NCBI RefSeq assembly: GCF_028868675.1
Contig: NZ_JAGWUA010000022.1
Span: forward strand, 1 to 36,663
DNA: 36,663 nt
Source: Bradyrhizobium sp.
GTDB lineage: Bacteria > Pseudomonadota > Alphaproteobacteria > Rhizobiales > Xanthobacteraceae
Direction of reading: 5' to 3'
Part shown: piece after piece, positions 13,892 to 22,278 of the stretch
How the letters are laid out: each line of letters begins with the position of its first letter
Position numbering within the stretch: the stretch's first letter is position 1
Made by a program: the position numbers and the translations under genes
The notes under the pieces: generated by a model
What the model was told of the DNA's origin: nothing
What the model saw: the letters and a program-made list of their open reading frames with translations, nothing else
Database searches by the model: none

Positions 13892-14488
13892 ATGATCAAG
13901 CTCTACTGGTCGCCCCGCTCCCGCTCGTTCTCGACGATCTGGCTGATGGAGGAAACCGGCCTGCCCTATGAACGCGTGCTGACGGACATCTCGACCGGCG
14001 CGCAGAAGTCGTCCGGCTACCTGAAGATCAATCCGATGGGCAAGGTGCCGGCATTGACCGACGGCGAGGCGGCGCTCGGCGAGGCGGCGGCGATCATCGC
14101 CTATATCGCCGACCGCTATCCCCAAACCAAGCTCGCCCCGCCGAGCGACGACCTGAAGCGCGCCCGCTATCTGCAATGGCTGTTCTTCTCGCCGAGCTGC
14201 ATCGAGCCGGCGCTGATCCAGCTCTTCACCAAGATCGAGGTGCCGAGCTCGACCGCGGCCTGGGGCAGCGCCACGCAGGTGTTCGACGTGCTCGACGCCG
14301 CGTTGGCCAAGGGGCCATGGATTCTCGGCGAGCAATTTTCGGCCGCCGACATCGTGATCGGCTCGAGCCTGAACTTCGCCGTGCGGCTGTTCAAGATGGT
14401 GCCGTCGCGCCCGTCGTTCGAGGCCTATATCGCGCGCTGCGCGGCGCGTCCGGCGTTCCAGCGCGCCGAGAAGATCGCGGCGGGGTAA
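13892..14488 (+). CDS. Glutathione S-transferase family protein
   Basis: This 198-residue cytoplasmic protein has the two-domain GST layout: a thioredoxin-like domain (1-78) starting MIKLYWSPRSRS, with the cis-proline motif KVPAL and the glutathione gamma-Glu contact region GEAAAIIAYIADRYP, then an all-helical domain (about 85-198) with the N-capping-box type segment LGEQFSAADIVIGSSL. Start at ATG 13892 is supported by GAAGGAAAG eight bases upstream; longer in-frame openings to 13742 overlap oxyR and lack GST character. The Ser residues near the N-terminus suggest a Ser-type (beta/theta-like) enzyme. The substrate is unknown. It converges on fabI with a 7-base gap. Confidence 0.88.
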   Translation: MIKLYWSPRSRSFSTIWLMEETGLPYERVLTDISTGAQKSSGYLKINPMGKVPALTDGEAALGEAAAIIAYIADRYPQTKLAPPSDDLKRARYLQWLFFSPSCIEPALIQLFTKIEVPSSTAAWGSATQVFDVLDAALAKGPWILGEQFSAADIVIGSSLNFAVRLFKMVPSRPSFEAYIARCAARPAFQRAEKIAAG

Positions 14489-14495
14489 GCCGGGC

Positions 14496-15293
14496 CTATT
14501 CCGCCTTCAGGTCGTCCGGCTTCGGCATCAGGATGATGTTGTAGCCGGAATCGACGTAGTGCACTTCGCCGGTCACGCCGCCCGACAGGTCGGACAGCAG
14601 ATAGAGCGCGGAGCCGCCGAGCTCGTCCAGCGTGACGCCGCGGCCGAGCGGCGAGTGCTTCTGCTGGAACGCGAACATGGCGCGGGCTTCGCCGATGCCG
14701 GAGCCGGCGAGCGTGCGCACGGGGCCTGCCGAGATCGCATTGACGCGGATGCCGCGCGGCCCGAAATCGGCGGCGAGATAGCGCACCGAGGCTTCCAGCG
14801 CCGCCTTGGCCACGCCCATCACGTTGTAGTTGGGCATCGCGCGCATCGACGCGCCGAAGGTCAACGTGATCATGGCGCCGCCCGGAGGCATCATGTCGGC
14901 GGCGCGCTTGGCCACTTCCGTGAACGAGAAGCAGGAGATCAGCATGGTGCGCGAAAAATTGTCGCGGCTGGTGTCGGCGTAGCGGCCCTTCAGCTCGTTC
15001 TTGTCGGCGAAACCGATCGCGTGGATGACGAAATCGAGCTGGCCCCATTTCGCGCGCAGCGTTTCGAACGCGGCGTCGACGCTGTCGAGATCCTCGACGT
15101 CGCAGGGCAGCACCATCTCGACGCCGAGCGACTGCGCCAGCGGCTTGACCCGCTTGCCCTGCGCCTCGCCCTGGAAGGTGAAGGCGAGCTCGGCGCCGTG
15201 GGCATGCAGCGTCCTCGCCATGCCCCAGGCGATCGAGTGATCATTGGCGATGCCCATGATCAGACCGCGCTTGCCCTTCATCAGTTCCTGCAT
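14496..15293 (-). CDS. fabI: Enoyl-[acyl-carrier-protein] reductase FabI
   Basis: FabI carries out the last, NADH-dependent reduction of each fatty acid elongation cycle and is the classic triclosan target. The 265-residue product is a short-chain dehydrogenase-type Rossmann protein: GKRGLIMGIANDHSIAWG at the N-terminus (FabI cofactor motif), then the catalytic pair Tyr156 and Lys163 in PNYNVMGVAKAA, spaced Tyr-x6-Lys as in E. coli. RVNAISAGPVRTLAGSGI follows. I chose ATG 15293 (MQELMKGKRG) as start; ATG 15281 is possible, and the longer opening to 15398 runs into a repeat. It is the last gene of fabA-fabB-fabI. Confidence 0.95.
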   Translation of the reverse strand: MQELMKGKRGLIMGIANDHSIAWGMARTLHAHGAELAFTFQGEAQGKRVKPLAQSLGVEMVLPCDVEDLDSVDAAFETLRAKWGQLDFVIHAIGFADKNELKGRYADTSRDNFSRTMLISCFSFTEVAKRAADMMPPGGAMITLTFGASMRAMPNYNVMGVAKAALEASVRYLAADFGPRGIRVNAISAGPVRTLAGSGIGEARAMFAFQQKHSPLGRGVTLDELGGSALYLLSDLSGGVTGEVHYVDSGYNIILMPKPDDLKAE

Positions 15294-15339
15294 CTCACGA
15301 CCACTTTCTTTCTCGTCATGCCCGCATGCAAAGACGTGG

Positions 15340-15390
15340 ATGGCCGGGACATCTAGCGCGAAGACGCGCTTCGCGCTCTTACCCGGCCAT
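15340..15390. repeat. Nested palindromic repeat between fabB and fabI
   Basis: Outer arms ATGGCCGGG (15340-15348) and CCCGGCCAT (15382-15390), with inner arms AGCGCGAAG (15355-15363) and CTTCGCGCT (15369-15377), form a two-step hairpin in the 130-bp fabB-fabI gap. The outer arms resemble the palindrome before rbfA. It probably belongs to a dispersed rhizobial family, and may uncouple fabI expression from fabAB. Confidence 0.75.
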
Positions 15391-15423
15391 GACGACACAA
15401 TTAGAATTTCGTCGGCAACGACG

Positions 15424-16647
15424 TCACGCGTCCAGCCGGCTGAACACCAGCGTGGCGTTGGTGCCGCCGAAGCCGAAGGAGTTCGACAGCACGGTGCCGA
15501 CCTTGGCGTCGTCGATCCGCTTGCGCACGATCGGCATGTCGGCGAACACGGGATCGAGCTCGTGGATATGGGCGCTCTCGCAGATGAAGCCGTTGTTCAT
15601 CATCAGCAGCGAATAGATCGCCTCCTGCACGCCGGTGGCGCCGAGCGAATGTCCCGTGAGCGCCTTGGTGGCCGAGATCGGCGGGCACTTCTCGCCGGTG
15701 CCGAATATCTTGCGGATCGCCTCGATCTCCGGCGGATCTCCGGCCGGCGTCGAGGTGGCATGCGGATTGATGTAGTCGACCTTGGTCTTCACCGTCGACA
15801 TCGCCATTCGCATGCAGCGCTCGGCGCCTTCGCCCGACGGCGCGACCATGTCGTGGCCGTCCGACGTGGCGCCATAGCCGACGATTTCCCCGTAGATGCG
15901 GGCGCCGCGCGCCTTGGCGCGCTCGAGCTCCTCCAGCACCAGCACGCCGGCGCCGCCGGCGATGACGAAGCCGTCGCGATTGACGTCATAGGGCCGCGAG
16001 GCGGTGGCGGGCGTATCGTTGTACTTGGAGGACATCGCGCCCATGGCGTCGAACAGCACCGACAGCGTCCAGTCGAGCTCCTCGCAGCCGCCGGCGAAGA
16101 TGACGTCCTGCTTGCCCATCTGGATGGTCTCGTAGGCGTTGCCGACGCAATGGTTCGACGTCGCGCAGGCCGAGGAAATCGAATAGTTCACGCCCTTGAT
16201 CTTGAACCAGGTCGCAAGCGTAGCCGATGCCGTGGACGACATCGCCTTCGGCACCGCGAACGGCCCGACGCGCTTCGGTCCCTTGGTGCGGGTGATGTCG
16301 GCGGCCTCGACGATGGTGCGCGCCGACGGGCCGCCGGAGCCCATGATGATGCCGGTGCGGACGTTGGAGACCTCGTCGGGCTCGAGGCCGGAGTCGCGGA
16401 TCGCCTGCTCCATGGCGATGTGATTCCACGCGGCACCCTGGCCGAGGAAGCGCATCGCGCGCCGGTCGACGACCGTCGCGGGATCGAGCGTCGGTTCGCC
16501 CTGCACCTGGGAGCGGAAGCCGAGCTCGGCATACTTGTCCGCCCGTGTGATACCCGACCTCGCCTCGTGAAGGCTCGCAAGCACTTCCTGGCTGTTGTTT
16601 CCGATGGACGAGACGATACCCATCCCGGTGACCACAACCCGCCTCAT
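15424..16647 (-). CDS. fabB: 3-oxoacyl-[acyl-carrier-protein] synthase I FabB
   Basis: FabB condenses acyl-ACP with malonyl-ACP and is needed to elongate the cis-unsaturated intermediate made by FabA. The 407-residue product has the Cys-His-His triad of elongating ketosynthases: Cys161 in [12 protein letters not shown], His296 in [11 protein letters not shown] and His333 in [12 protein letters not shown], with Lys328. The C-terminal [14 protein letters not shown] loop is also present. Its position directly after fabA supports FabB rather than FabF. A GAGG-containing ribosome binding site precedes ATG 16647. It begins 60 bases after fabA ends. Confidence 0.95.
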   Translation of the reverse strand: MRRVVVTGMGIVSSIGNNSQEVLASLHEARSGITRADKYAELGFRSQVQGEPTLDPATVVDRRAMRFLGQGAAWNHIAMEQAIRDSGLEPDEVSNVRTGIIMGSGGPSARTIVEAADITRTKGPKRVGPFAVPKAMSSTASATLATWFKIKGVNYSISSACATSNHCVGNAYETIQMGKQDVIFAGGCEELDWTLSVLFDAMGAMSSKYNDTPATASRPYDVNRDGFVIAGGAGVLVLEELERAKARGARIYGEIVGYGATSDGHDMVAPSGEGAERCMRMAMSTVKTKVDYINPHATSTPAGDPPEIEAIRKIFGTGEKCPPISATKALTGHSLGATGVQEAIYSLLMMNNGFICESAHIHELDPVFADMPIVRKRIDDAKVGTVLSNSFGFGGTNATLVFSRLDA

Positions 16648-16707
16648 GACCGCCTCGCCCTGATCGTTGTCTTCTCTACGTGATGCGCTTGACGTGATCC
16701 GCCTGGC

Positions 16708-17229
16708 TCAACCCAGGCTCGTGCCCTGCTTGAACAGGCCGACCTTCAGATCCTTGGCCCGATAAATAATCTCGTCATCGACCGAAAGCCACCCGTCGGC
16801 GATACCGAGCACCAGCTTTGAGCGCATCACCCGCTTGATCTCGATGTTGTACACAACCTTGCGGGCTTCCGGCAGCACCTGGCCGCCGAACTTCAATTCG
16901 CTCAACCCCAGCGCGCGGCCGCGCCCTTCACCGCCGATCCAGCCGAGGTAGAATCCAACCATCTGCCAGAGTGCGTCCAGGCCGAGACAGCCGGGCATGA
17001 CGGGGTCGTTCTTGAAGTGGCATCCGAAAAACCAGAGGTCCGGCTTCACGTCGAGCTCGGCGCGCACCCGCCCCTTGCCGAATTCGCCGCCGGTATCGGC
17101 GATTTCCGTGATGCGATCGAACATCAGCATCGGCGGCAGCGGCAATTGGGCATTCCCCGGGCCGAACATCTCGCCGCGGGCGCACGCCAGCAAGTCCTCA
17201 TATTCGTAACCGCTACGCCTGTTCAGCAT
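16708..17229 (-). CDS. fabA: 3-hydroxydecanoyl-[ACP] dehydratase/isomerase FabA
   Basis: FabA dehydrates 3-hydroxydecanoyl-ACP and isomerises trans-2- to cis-3-decenoyl-ACP, the committed step of anaerobic unsaturated fatty acid synthesis. The 173-residue hot-dog-fold product has the active-site His71 in [14 protein letters not shown] and Asp85 in CLGLDALWQ, the His/Asp pair of E. coli FabA. Length is typical. AGAGG sits eight bases before the ATG. It is the first gene of fabA-fabB-fabI and is divergent from irr across 322 bp; this fab/irr neighbourhood is conserved in Rhizobiales as far as I recall. Confidence 0.96.
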   Translation of the reverse strand: MLNRRSGYEYEDLLACARGEMFGPGNAQLPLPPMLMFDRITEIADTGGEFGKGRVRAELDVKPDLWFFGCHFKNDPVMPGCLGLDALWQMVGFYLGWIGGEGRGRALGLSELKFGGQVLPEARKVVYNIEIKRVMRSKLVLGIADGWLSVDDEIIYRAKDLKVGLFKQGTSLG

Positions 17230-17551
17230 CCAAAGGCCTCTAATTCAAATTACGATGGGTCGTTTTTTGCGAAATGGCCCCGTTGGTTACGGGAAAACAC
17301 GCTCGCCGTTGCCGGGCGCGAGAACCGCATGACCGATCGGGGTCGCGGGCCGGGCCTCGAGCGGGACCGCGGGCTCTCTAACATAGCCCCTCCCGGCGGC
17401 AAAGCGCCCTCAAGAGGTAAATGAAAGCGGACGAGCCCGGTTCCCCACCGGATCGGGAAACGCACCAGTTGCGAGAAACTTGCATCTGGATCCTGTCCCC
17501 CTTATATTCGGATTAGATTTTGTCAAAACCCGCGTGCCCTGAAATCTGGAA
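17230..17551. promoter_or_regulatory. fabA-irr divergent intergenic region with irr promoter candidate
   Basis: No gene could be supported in these 322 bp. Toward irr there is a good sigma-70-like promoter: CTTGCA at 17479-17484, a 17-base spacer, and TTATAT at 17502-17507, about 45 bases before the irr ATG. I searched by eye for an iron-control-element-like palindrome (TTTAGAA type half-sites) and did not find one. No confident fabA promoter was seen on the minus strand. Confidence 0.5.
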
Positions 17552-18043
17552 ATGAGCGAGAACGCTGCGACGACATACGACGGAACCGCCCATTCTGCGT
17601 CTCTCCTTTCCGGACGCCAGCCGGCCCTGACCGGTTGCCCATGGCACGACGTCAACGAGATGCTGCAGGCGGCCGGGCTTCGCCCGACACGTCAGCGCAT
17701 GGCGCTCGGCTGGCTGTTGTTCGGCAAGGGCGCGCGGCATCTCACCGCCGAAATGCTTTACGAGGAAGCGACGCTGGCCAAGGTTCCGGTGTCGCTCGCG
17801 ACCGTCTACAACACGCTCAATCAGCTCACCGATGCAGGCCTGCTCCGCCAGGTGAGCGTCGATGGCACCAAGACCTATTTCGACACCAACGTCACCGCGC
17901 ATCACCACTATTATCTCGAGAACAGCCACGAACTGGTCGACATCCCCGATCCGCATCTGGCGCTGTCGAAGATGCCCGAGGTGCCCGAGGGCTACGAGAT
18001 CGCGCGCATCGACATGGTCGTGCGCCTGCGCAAGAAGCGCTGA
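17552..18043 (+). CDS. irr: Iron response regulator Irr (Fur family)
   Basis: Irr is the haem-responsive global iron regulator of Rhizobiales; in Bradyrhizobium it represses haem synthesis and other genes under iron limitation and is degraded when haem binds. The 163-residue product has the N-terminal haem regulatory motif GCPWHD with Cys29, the winged helix (about 35-100, RPTRQRMALGWLLF and VSLATVYNTLNQLTDAGLL) and the His117-His119 triplet in TAHHHYYLE. The C-terminal CxxC zinc motifs of true Fur are absent. The N-terminal motif is the version tied to rapid haem-dependent turnover, which many other rhizobial Irr proteins lack. It is divergent from fabA-fabB-fabI. Confidence 0.96.
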   Translation: MSENAATTYDGTAHSASLLSGRQPALTGCPWHDVNEMLQAAGLRPTRQRMALGWLLFGKGARHLTAEMLYEEATLAKVPVSLATVYNTLNQLTDAGLLRQVSVDGTKTYFDTNVTAHHHYYLENSHELVDIPDPHLALSKMPEVPEGYEIARIDMVVRLRKKR

Positions 18044-18076
18044 ACTTCCGCTCGGACGTCTATAGTTCTTGATTGC

Positions 18077-18110
18077 CATTCCCGGGCGCGCGTAGCGCGA
18101 GCCCGGAATG
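18077..18110. repeat. Imperfect inverted repeat between irr and the SH3 gene
   Basis: CATTCCCGGGC (18077-18087) pairs with GCCCGGAATG (18101-18110), allowing one bulge, around a GCGCG/CGCG core. It lies in the 77-bp gap between two convergent genes and resembles common Bradyrhizobium palindromes. It may help terminate both genes, although there is no T-run. Confidence 0.65.
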
Positions 18111-18120
18111 ACCCTTCGGG

Positions 18121-18648
18121 TCAGTTCACCTGCTCGTCGGCGTAGACGCCCCACAGCCGCTCCTGCTGGATCCAGCCGTCGAACCCGCTGCCCGCGATGT
18201 GGCACCAGCCGGCGCCGCATTTCTTGACCTGGGCGACCACGCCGGCCTGCAAACGCGCGGCAACAGGCGCGTCCGGATCGGCGCGATCGTACAGCGGCGC
18301 GAGATCGTCCTTGTGCTTCATGGTAACGACCGCGGTGCGGCGGCCAGACAGCAGCGAATGATAGACCCAGCCCTCGGAACCTTCGGAATCGCGGACCCGG
18401 CGCCAGTTCTCGAATTCGGCGGTGATTTCGACCGGCAGGCCCGCGCGGGTGTAGACCCACGCAACGTCATTGTCCTTGGTCGGGCCGGCCCGGACGTTCA
18501 CATGATCGGATTTCAGGCTGACATAGCGTGGCACCGGCAAGCCGCTGGCCGTCTGGACGCTATCCTTGGCCGAATGTCCGGCGCTGACGGTGGCGCCGAG
18601 CCACATACAGACGAGCGCGACCAACACACAAAAACGCCCCAACGCCAT
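18121..18648 (-). CDS. Exported bacterial SH3-domain protein
   Basis: The 175-residue product starts with a clear signal peptide (about 1-26, hydrophobic FCVLVALVCMWLGATVSA, cleavage near AGHSA), so it is exported to the periplasm. Two SH3-like modules follow: about 40-105 (VSLKSDHVNVRAGPTKDND, then EGWVYHSLL) and about 106-168 (APLYDRADPDAPVAARLQAG, then FDGWIQQERLWGVY). The VNVRAGP and GWV/GWI motifs are typical of bacterial SH3 domains (SH3_4 type), which often bind peptidoglycan. The specific function is unknown. Two Cys in the second module (KKCGAGWCH) could form a disulfide. It converges on irr. Confidence 0.82.
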   Translation of the reverse strand: MALGRFCVLVALVCMWLGATVSAGHSAKDSVQTASGLPVPRYVSLKSDHVNVRAGPTKDNDVAWVYTRAGLPVEITAEFENWRRVRDSEGSEGWVYHSLLSGRRTAVVTMKHKDDLAPLYDRADPDAPVAARLQAGVVAQVKKCGAGWCHIAGSGFDGWIQQERLWGVYADEQVN

Positions 18649-18977
18649 CGACCCGTCTCCTGTCGGAAACCCAACTCCGCCGAGCCGGATTCCCTCAAGC
18701 CATGTCCAAACCCTGTGCCAGGCGTCCCTCTACCCCCACCCCATGGGGGTTTCCGGGCCTCTGCCGTGGTTCTTGTCTTGGCCCGGCCTTCTGCTAGAGA
18801 GGACGAGCGCTTGAGAAACCAAGCTGACCCGGATTTCCGGCCGGAAATGTCGGGAGAAGCACCAGGAAACGCCGGGGACGACGCGGCAAGGGCAGTGTCG
18901 AACAACCGGGTTAATGAGGTCTGAACGGTAAGCCTTTGACGACAGAGGCGGGCCTGAAGTCCTCATGAGAGCAGGAC
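18649..18977. promoter_or_regulatory. Intergenic region with a 16-bp palindrome upstream of the hydroxyacid dehydrogenase
   Basis: No gene could be supported here. A perfect 16-bp palindrome, half-site ATTTCCGG, spans 18833-18848, about 130 bases before the next start codon, and is a candidate operator. A smaller palindrome CCCCATGGGG lies at 18739-18748. Promoter-like hexamers are not distinctive. Confidence 0.4.
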
Positions 18978-19979
18978 ATGTCGGCAAAGAAGAAGCCCCT
19001 CGTCGTCGTGACGCGCAAGCTGCCGGACTCGATCGAGACGCGCATGCGCGAATTGTTCGACGCCAGGCTCAATCTCGACGACACCCCGATGTCGCCGGAC
19101 CAGATCGCGGACGCCGCGCGCACCGCCGACGTGCTGGTGCCGACCGTGACCGACCACATCACGGCCGACGTGGTCAACCAGCCCGACTGCAAGCTCCGCC
19201 TGATCGCGAATTTCGGCAACGGCGTCGACAATATCGACGTCGAGGCGGCGCATGCGCGCGGCATCACCGTCACCAACACGCCGAAAGTCCTGACCGAAGA
19301 TACCGCCGACATGACCATGGCGCTGATCCTCGCCGTGCCGCGCCGGCTGATCGAGGGTGCATCCGTGCTGACCGAGGGCAAGCCCTGGGCAGGCTGGTCG
19401 CCGACCTGGATGCTCGGCCACCGCATCGGGGGAAAGCGCCTCGGCATCATCGGCATGGGCCGCATCGGCCAGGCGGTGGCGCGCCGGGCACGCGCTTTCG
19501 GCCTGCAGATCCACTATCACAACCGCCGGCCCGTCGCGCCGAAGATCGCCGACGAGCTGGGCGCGACCTATTGGGAAAGCCTCGACCAGATGCTGGCGCG
19601 GATGGACATCATCTCGGTGAACTGTCCGCATACGCCGGCGACCTTCCATCTGCTCTCGGCGCGGCGGCTGAAGCTGATCCGGAAAGACGCCTATGTCGTC
19701 AACACCGCGCGCGGCGAGGTGATCGACGAGGAGACGCTGACCAAGCTGATCGAGAGCGGCGACATCGCCGGCGCCGGCCTCGACGTCTACGAGCACGAGC
19801 CCGCGGTGAGCCCGAAGCTGGTGCGGCTCGCCAGGGCGGGAAAGGTGACGCTGCTGCCGCATATGGGCTCGGCCACCATCGAAGGCCGCGTCGAGATGGG
19901 CGAGAAGGTGATCATCAACATCCGCACCTTCCTCGACGCCCACAAGCCGCCGGATCGCGTGCTGCCGGGCATGCTGTAA
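18978..19979 (+). CDS. D-2-hydroxyacid dehydrogenase (glyoxylate/hydroxypyruvate reductase type)
   Basis: This 333-residue cytoplasmic enzyme should reduce a 2-keto acid to the D-hydroxy acid with NAD(P)H. It has the split substrate domain (1-108 and about 300-333) and the inserted Rossmann domain with LGIIGMGRIGQAVARRA (155-171). The catalytic set is complete: Arg245 in VNTARGEVID, Glu274 in DVYEHEP and His295 in LLPHMGSAT. NRRP after the second strand (181-185) favours NADP(H) over NAD(H). The sequence pattern is closest to glyoxylate reductases (GyaR/GhrB-like), but the substrate is not proven. AGCAGGA lies just before the ATG. It converges on the MoeB-like gene. Confidence 0.9.
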   Translation: MSAKKKPLVVVTRKLPDSIETRMRELFDARLNLDDTPMSPDQIADAARTADVLVPTVTDHITADVVNQPDCKLRLIANFGNGVDNIDVEAAHARGITVTNTPKVLTEDTADMTMALILAVPRRLIEGASVLTEGKPWAGWSPTWMLGHRIGGKRLGIIGMGRIGQAVARRARAFGLQIHYHNRRPVAPKIADELGATYWESLDQMLARMDIISVNCPHTPATFHLLSARRLKLIRKDAYVVNTARGEVIDEETLTKLIESGDIAGAGLDVYEHEPAVSPKLVRLARAGKVTLLPHMGSATIEGRVEMGEKVIINIRTFLDAHKPPDRVLPGML

Positions 19980-19980
19980 G

Positions 19981-20001
19981 GCGCTGCGCGAGCCGCAGCG
20001 C
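19981..20001. terminator. Shared hairpin between convergent genes
   Basis: GCGCTGCG (19981-19988) pairs perfectly with CGCAGCGC (19994-20001) around a 5-base loop; the last base belongs to the stop codon of the minus-strand gene. No T-run follows on either strand, so termination activity is uncertain. Confidence 0.4.
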
Positions 20002-20804
20002 TACTGTGCGTGGGCGCTCAGGTCGCTCACCACAGGCCCGTCGCCGTTGAGCGGATTGGCCGGATCGCGCGCGTAGCGCAGCGTCTCGAAGCGCATCGCG
20101 CGCGCATCGACCATGAGGAGACGCCCGACCAGGCCTTCGCCGAAGCCGACGATCTCGCGGATCGCCTCCAGCGCCATCATCGAGCCGAGCACACCGGCGA
20201 GCGCGCCCATCACGCCGGCTTCCGCGCAGGCCGGCACCGTGCCCGGCGGTGGCGGTTCCGGAAACAGGCAGCGATAGGTTGGATTGAACTCGCCATCGGC
20301 ATTCTTCTCATGCGCGCGGATCGTGGTGAGCGAACCGTCGAAAGTGCCGAGCGCCGCCGTGATCAGCGGCTTCTTCGCAAAGAAGCAGGCGTCGGAGACC
20401 AGATAGCGGGTCGAGAAATTATCGGAGCCGTCGAGCACGAGATCGTAGCCGCCGATCAGCTCCAGCGCATTGTCGGCATTGAGCCAGGCGGCATGACCGA
20501 CGAAGGCGACATGCGGATTGAGCGCCTCGATCCGCTCGCCGGCGCTCTCGACCTTGGGCCGGCCGATGTCGGGCGTCGCGTGGATCACCTGGCGCTGCAG
20601 GTTGGACAACGAGACCACGTCGTCGTCGACGACGCCGAGCGTGCCGACGCCGGCAGCGGCGAGATACATCAAGGCCGGCGCACCCAGGCCGCCGGCGCCG
20701 ATCACCAGCACCGACGCCTGCTTCAGCGCGGTCTGGCCCGGCCCGCCGACATCGCGCAGCACGATATGGCGGGCATAGCGTTCGAGTTCATCCGCACTCA
20801 GCAC
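20001..20804 (-). CDS. MoeB/ThiF/HesA-family adenylyltransferase
   Basis: E1-like enzymes of this family adenylate the C-terminal Gly-Gly of a small sulfur carrier such as MoaD or ThiS. The 267-residue product has the ATP-binding motif VLVIGAGGLGAPAL (about 33-46), the VVDDDVVSLSNLQRQ strand-loop with the Asp and Arg that contact ATP, DGSDNFSTRYLVSDAC, and TVPACAEAGVMGALAG. Of the four zinc Cys of E. coli MoeB only one (YRCLFPE) is recognisable and the C-terminal CxxC is missing. I recall this variant from other alphaproteobacteria. The start is GTG 20804 with CAGGAG eight bases upstream. No molybdopterin or thiamine gene is adjacent, so the partner is unknown. Confidence 0.85.
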   Translation of the reverse strand: MLSADELERYARHIVLRDVGGPGQTALKQASVLVIGAGGLGAPALMYLAAAGVGTLGVVDDDVVSLSNLQRQVIHATPDIGRPKVESAGERIEALNPHVAFVGHAAWLNADNALELIGGYDLVLDGSDNFSTRYLVSDACFFAKKPLITAALGTFDGSLTTIRAHEKNADGEFNPTYRCLFPEPPPPGTVPACAEAGVMGALAGVLGSMMALEAIREIVGFGEGLVGRLLMVDARAMRFETLRYARDPANPLNGDGPVVSDLSAHAQ

Positions 20805-20892
20805 CAGTTGACTCCTGAACCACCCGAAGATTGTTTACGACCAACGAGATGTGCTTCAATGGCACCAGTTCAATGGTCTGGCTGGATTTGTC

Positions 20893-22263
20893 ATGAGATC
20901 GATGCTCGCGGCAACATTGATGTTCGTGACCGTGTTCGTGACTTGGGCGAGCGCCGACGCCCAGATGACGACGCCCACCGTTCCCGGCGCCAGACCGAAG
21001 CCGGTCCAAACCATCCCGATCCGCCCCTCGCTGCAGACGCCGGCCGAGACCGCCGACGCGATGGCGCAGGCGCAGCGGCTGGCGCTGCAATCCGACCTCG
21101 CCTGGGTCGGCGAATACAACGGCGCGATCACCGGCGACGTCAGCGAGCGCATGGTCAACGCCATCAAGGAGTACCAGAAGGCGAAGGGCGGCAAGCCGAC
21201 CGGCGTGCTCAATCCGCAGGAGCGCGGCGTGCTCGCCGAGACCGCGCGGCGCAAGCAGGACAGTGTCGGCTGGAAGATCGTGACCGAGCCGACCAGCGGC
21301 GCGCGGCTCGGCATTCCCGGTAAATTGGTGCCACAGCAGTCGACCGACGCCCAGGGATCGAAATGGACCTCGCCGACCGGAACGGTCCAGGTGCTCTTGA
21401 CCCGTCGCAAGGAGGCGAACCCGACGACGGCAAGGCTCGCCGAGCAGGAGAAGAAGAACCCGGCCGGCCGCAAGGTCGACTACGCCGTGGTCAGGCCCGA
21501 CTTCTTCGTGCTGTCCGGATTGCAGGGCCTGAAGAAGTTCTACGTGCGCGGCACCTTCCGGGGCGACGAGGTGCGGATCATGAGCATCCTGTATGACCAG
21601 GCGACCGAGAATACGGTCGAACCGGTGGTGATCGCGATGTCGAGCGCGTTCAACGCGTTTCCGACGGGCGCGCAGGTCGGCCCGGCGCCGCGCAAGACGG
21701 TCGAATACGGCACCGGCGTCGTCGTCAGCGAGGATGGCGCCATCGTCACCGACCGCATGGTCACCGACGGCTGCCTGACGATCGCGATCGCCGGCCACGG
21801 CCATGCCGACCGGCTCGCCGAGGACAAGGAGCACGATCTCGCACTGCTGCGCGTCTATGGCGCGCGCGGCCTGAAACCGCTCGACCTCTCGGGCGGCGGC
21901 GCGCAGACGAGCGTCGACGTCGTCGGCATCGCCGATCCGCAAAACCAGGGCGGCGGCAGCGCCGTGACCAGCCTCAAGGCGACGGCGGCCGCGGTCAATG
22001 GCGGCGACGCCGCACTCTCGCCGCCGCCCGCGGTCGGATTTTCCGGCGGCGCCGTCATCGACGGCGACGGCAAGTTCGCCGGCATCGCGCTCCTGAAGCC
22101 CGTGGTCGTCGCAGGTCCCGCCAGTGCGCTGCCGGCGGCGCAGGCCGTTCTGGTCTCGGCGGACGCCGTCCGCAACTTCCTTGGGGCGAACGACGTCAAG
22201 GCCAACGGCAATGCGACCGACGCGAAAGCCGCATTGGTGCGCGTAATCTGCGTGCGCAAATAG
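20893..22263 (+). CDS. Exported trypsin-like (pseudo)peptidase with peptidoglycan-binding-like N-terminal domain
   Basis: The 456-residue product has a signal peptide (about 1-24, MLAATLMFVTVFVTWASADAQ region). A peptidoglycan-binding-like module follows at about 60-115, with the spacing of the PG_binding_1 fold (LQSDLAWVGEYNG, ISGDV-like turn, AIKEYQK). A chymotrypsin-fold domain from about 270 resembles HtrA-type peptidases: GTGVVVSEDGAIVTDRMVTDGC, then EHDLALLRV, then GFSGGAV. The Asp (315) and Ser (384) are present, but where the catalytic His of TNHHV is expected there is Met289, so proteolysis is doubtful. The start was set at ATG 20893, at the signal peptide; a GTG at 20851 is possible. 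The next gene follows after 15 bases. Confidence 0.78.
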   Translation: MRSMLAATLMFVTVFVTWASADAQMTTPTVPGARPKPVQTIPIRPSLQTPAETADAMAQAQRLALQSDLAWVGEYNGAITGDVSERMVNAIKEYQKAKGGKPTGVLNPQERGVLAETARRKQDSVGWKIVTEPTSGARLGIPGKLVPQQSTDAQGSKWTSPTGTVQVLLTRRKEANPTTARLAEQEKKNPAGRKVDYAVVRPDFFVLSGLQGLKKFYVRGTFRGDEVRIMSILYDQATENTVEPVVIAMSSAFNAFPTGAQVGPAPRKTVEYGTGVVVSEDGAIVTDRMVTDGCLTIAIAGHGHADRLAEDKEHDLALLRVYGARGLKPLDLSGGGAQTSVDVVGIADPQNQGGGSAVTSLKATAAAVNGGDAALSPPPAVGFSGGAVIDGDGKFAGIALLKPVVVAGPASALPAAQAVLVSADAVRNFLGANDVKANGNATDAKAALVRVICVRK

Positions 22264-22278
22264 GACGAGAGCGCGAGC

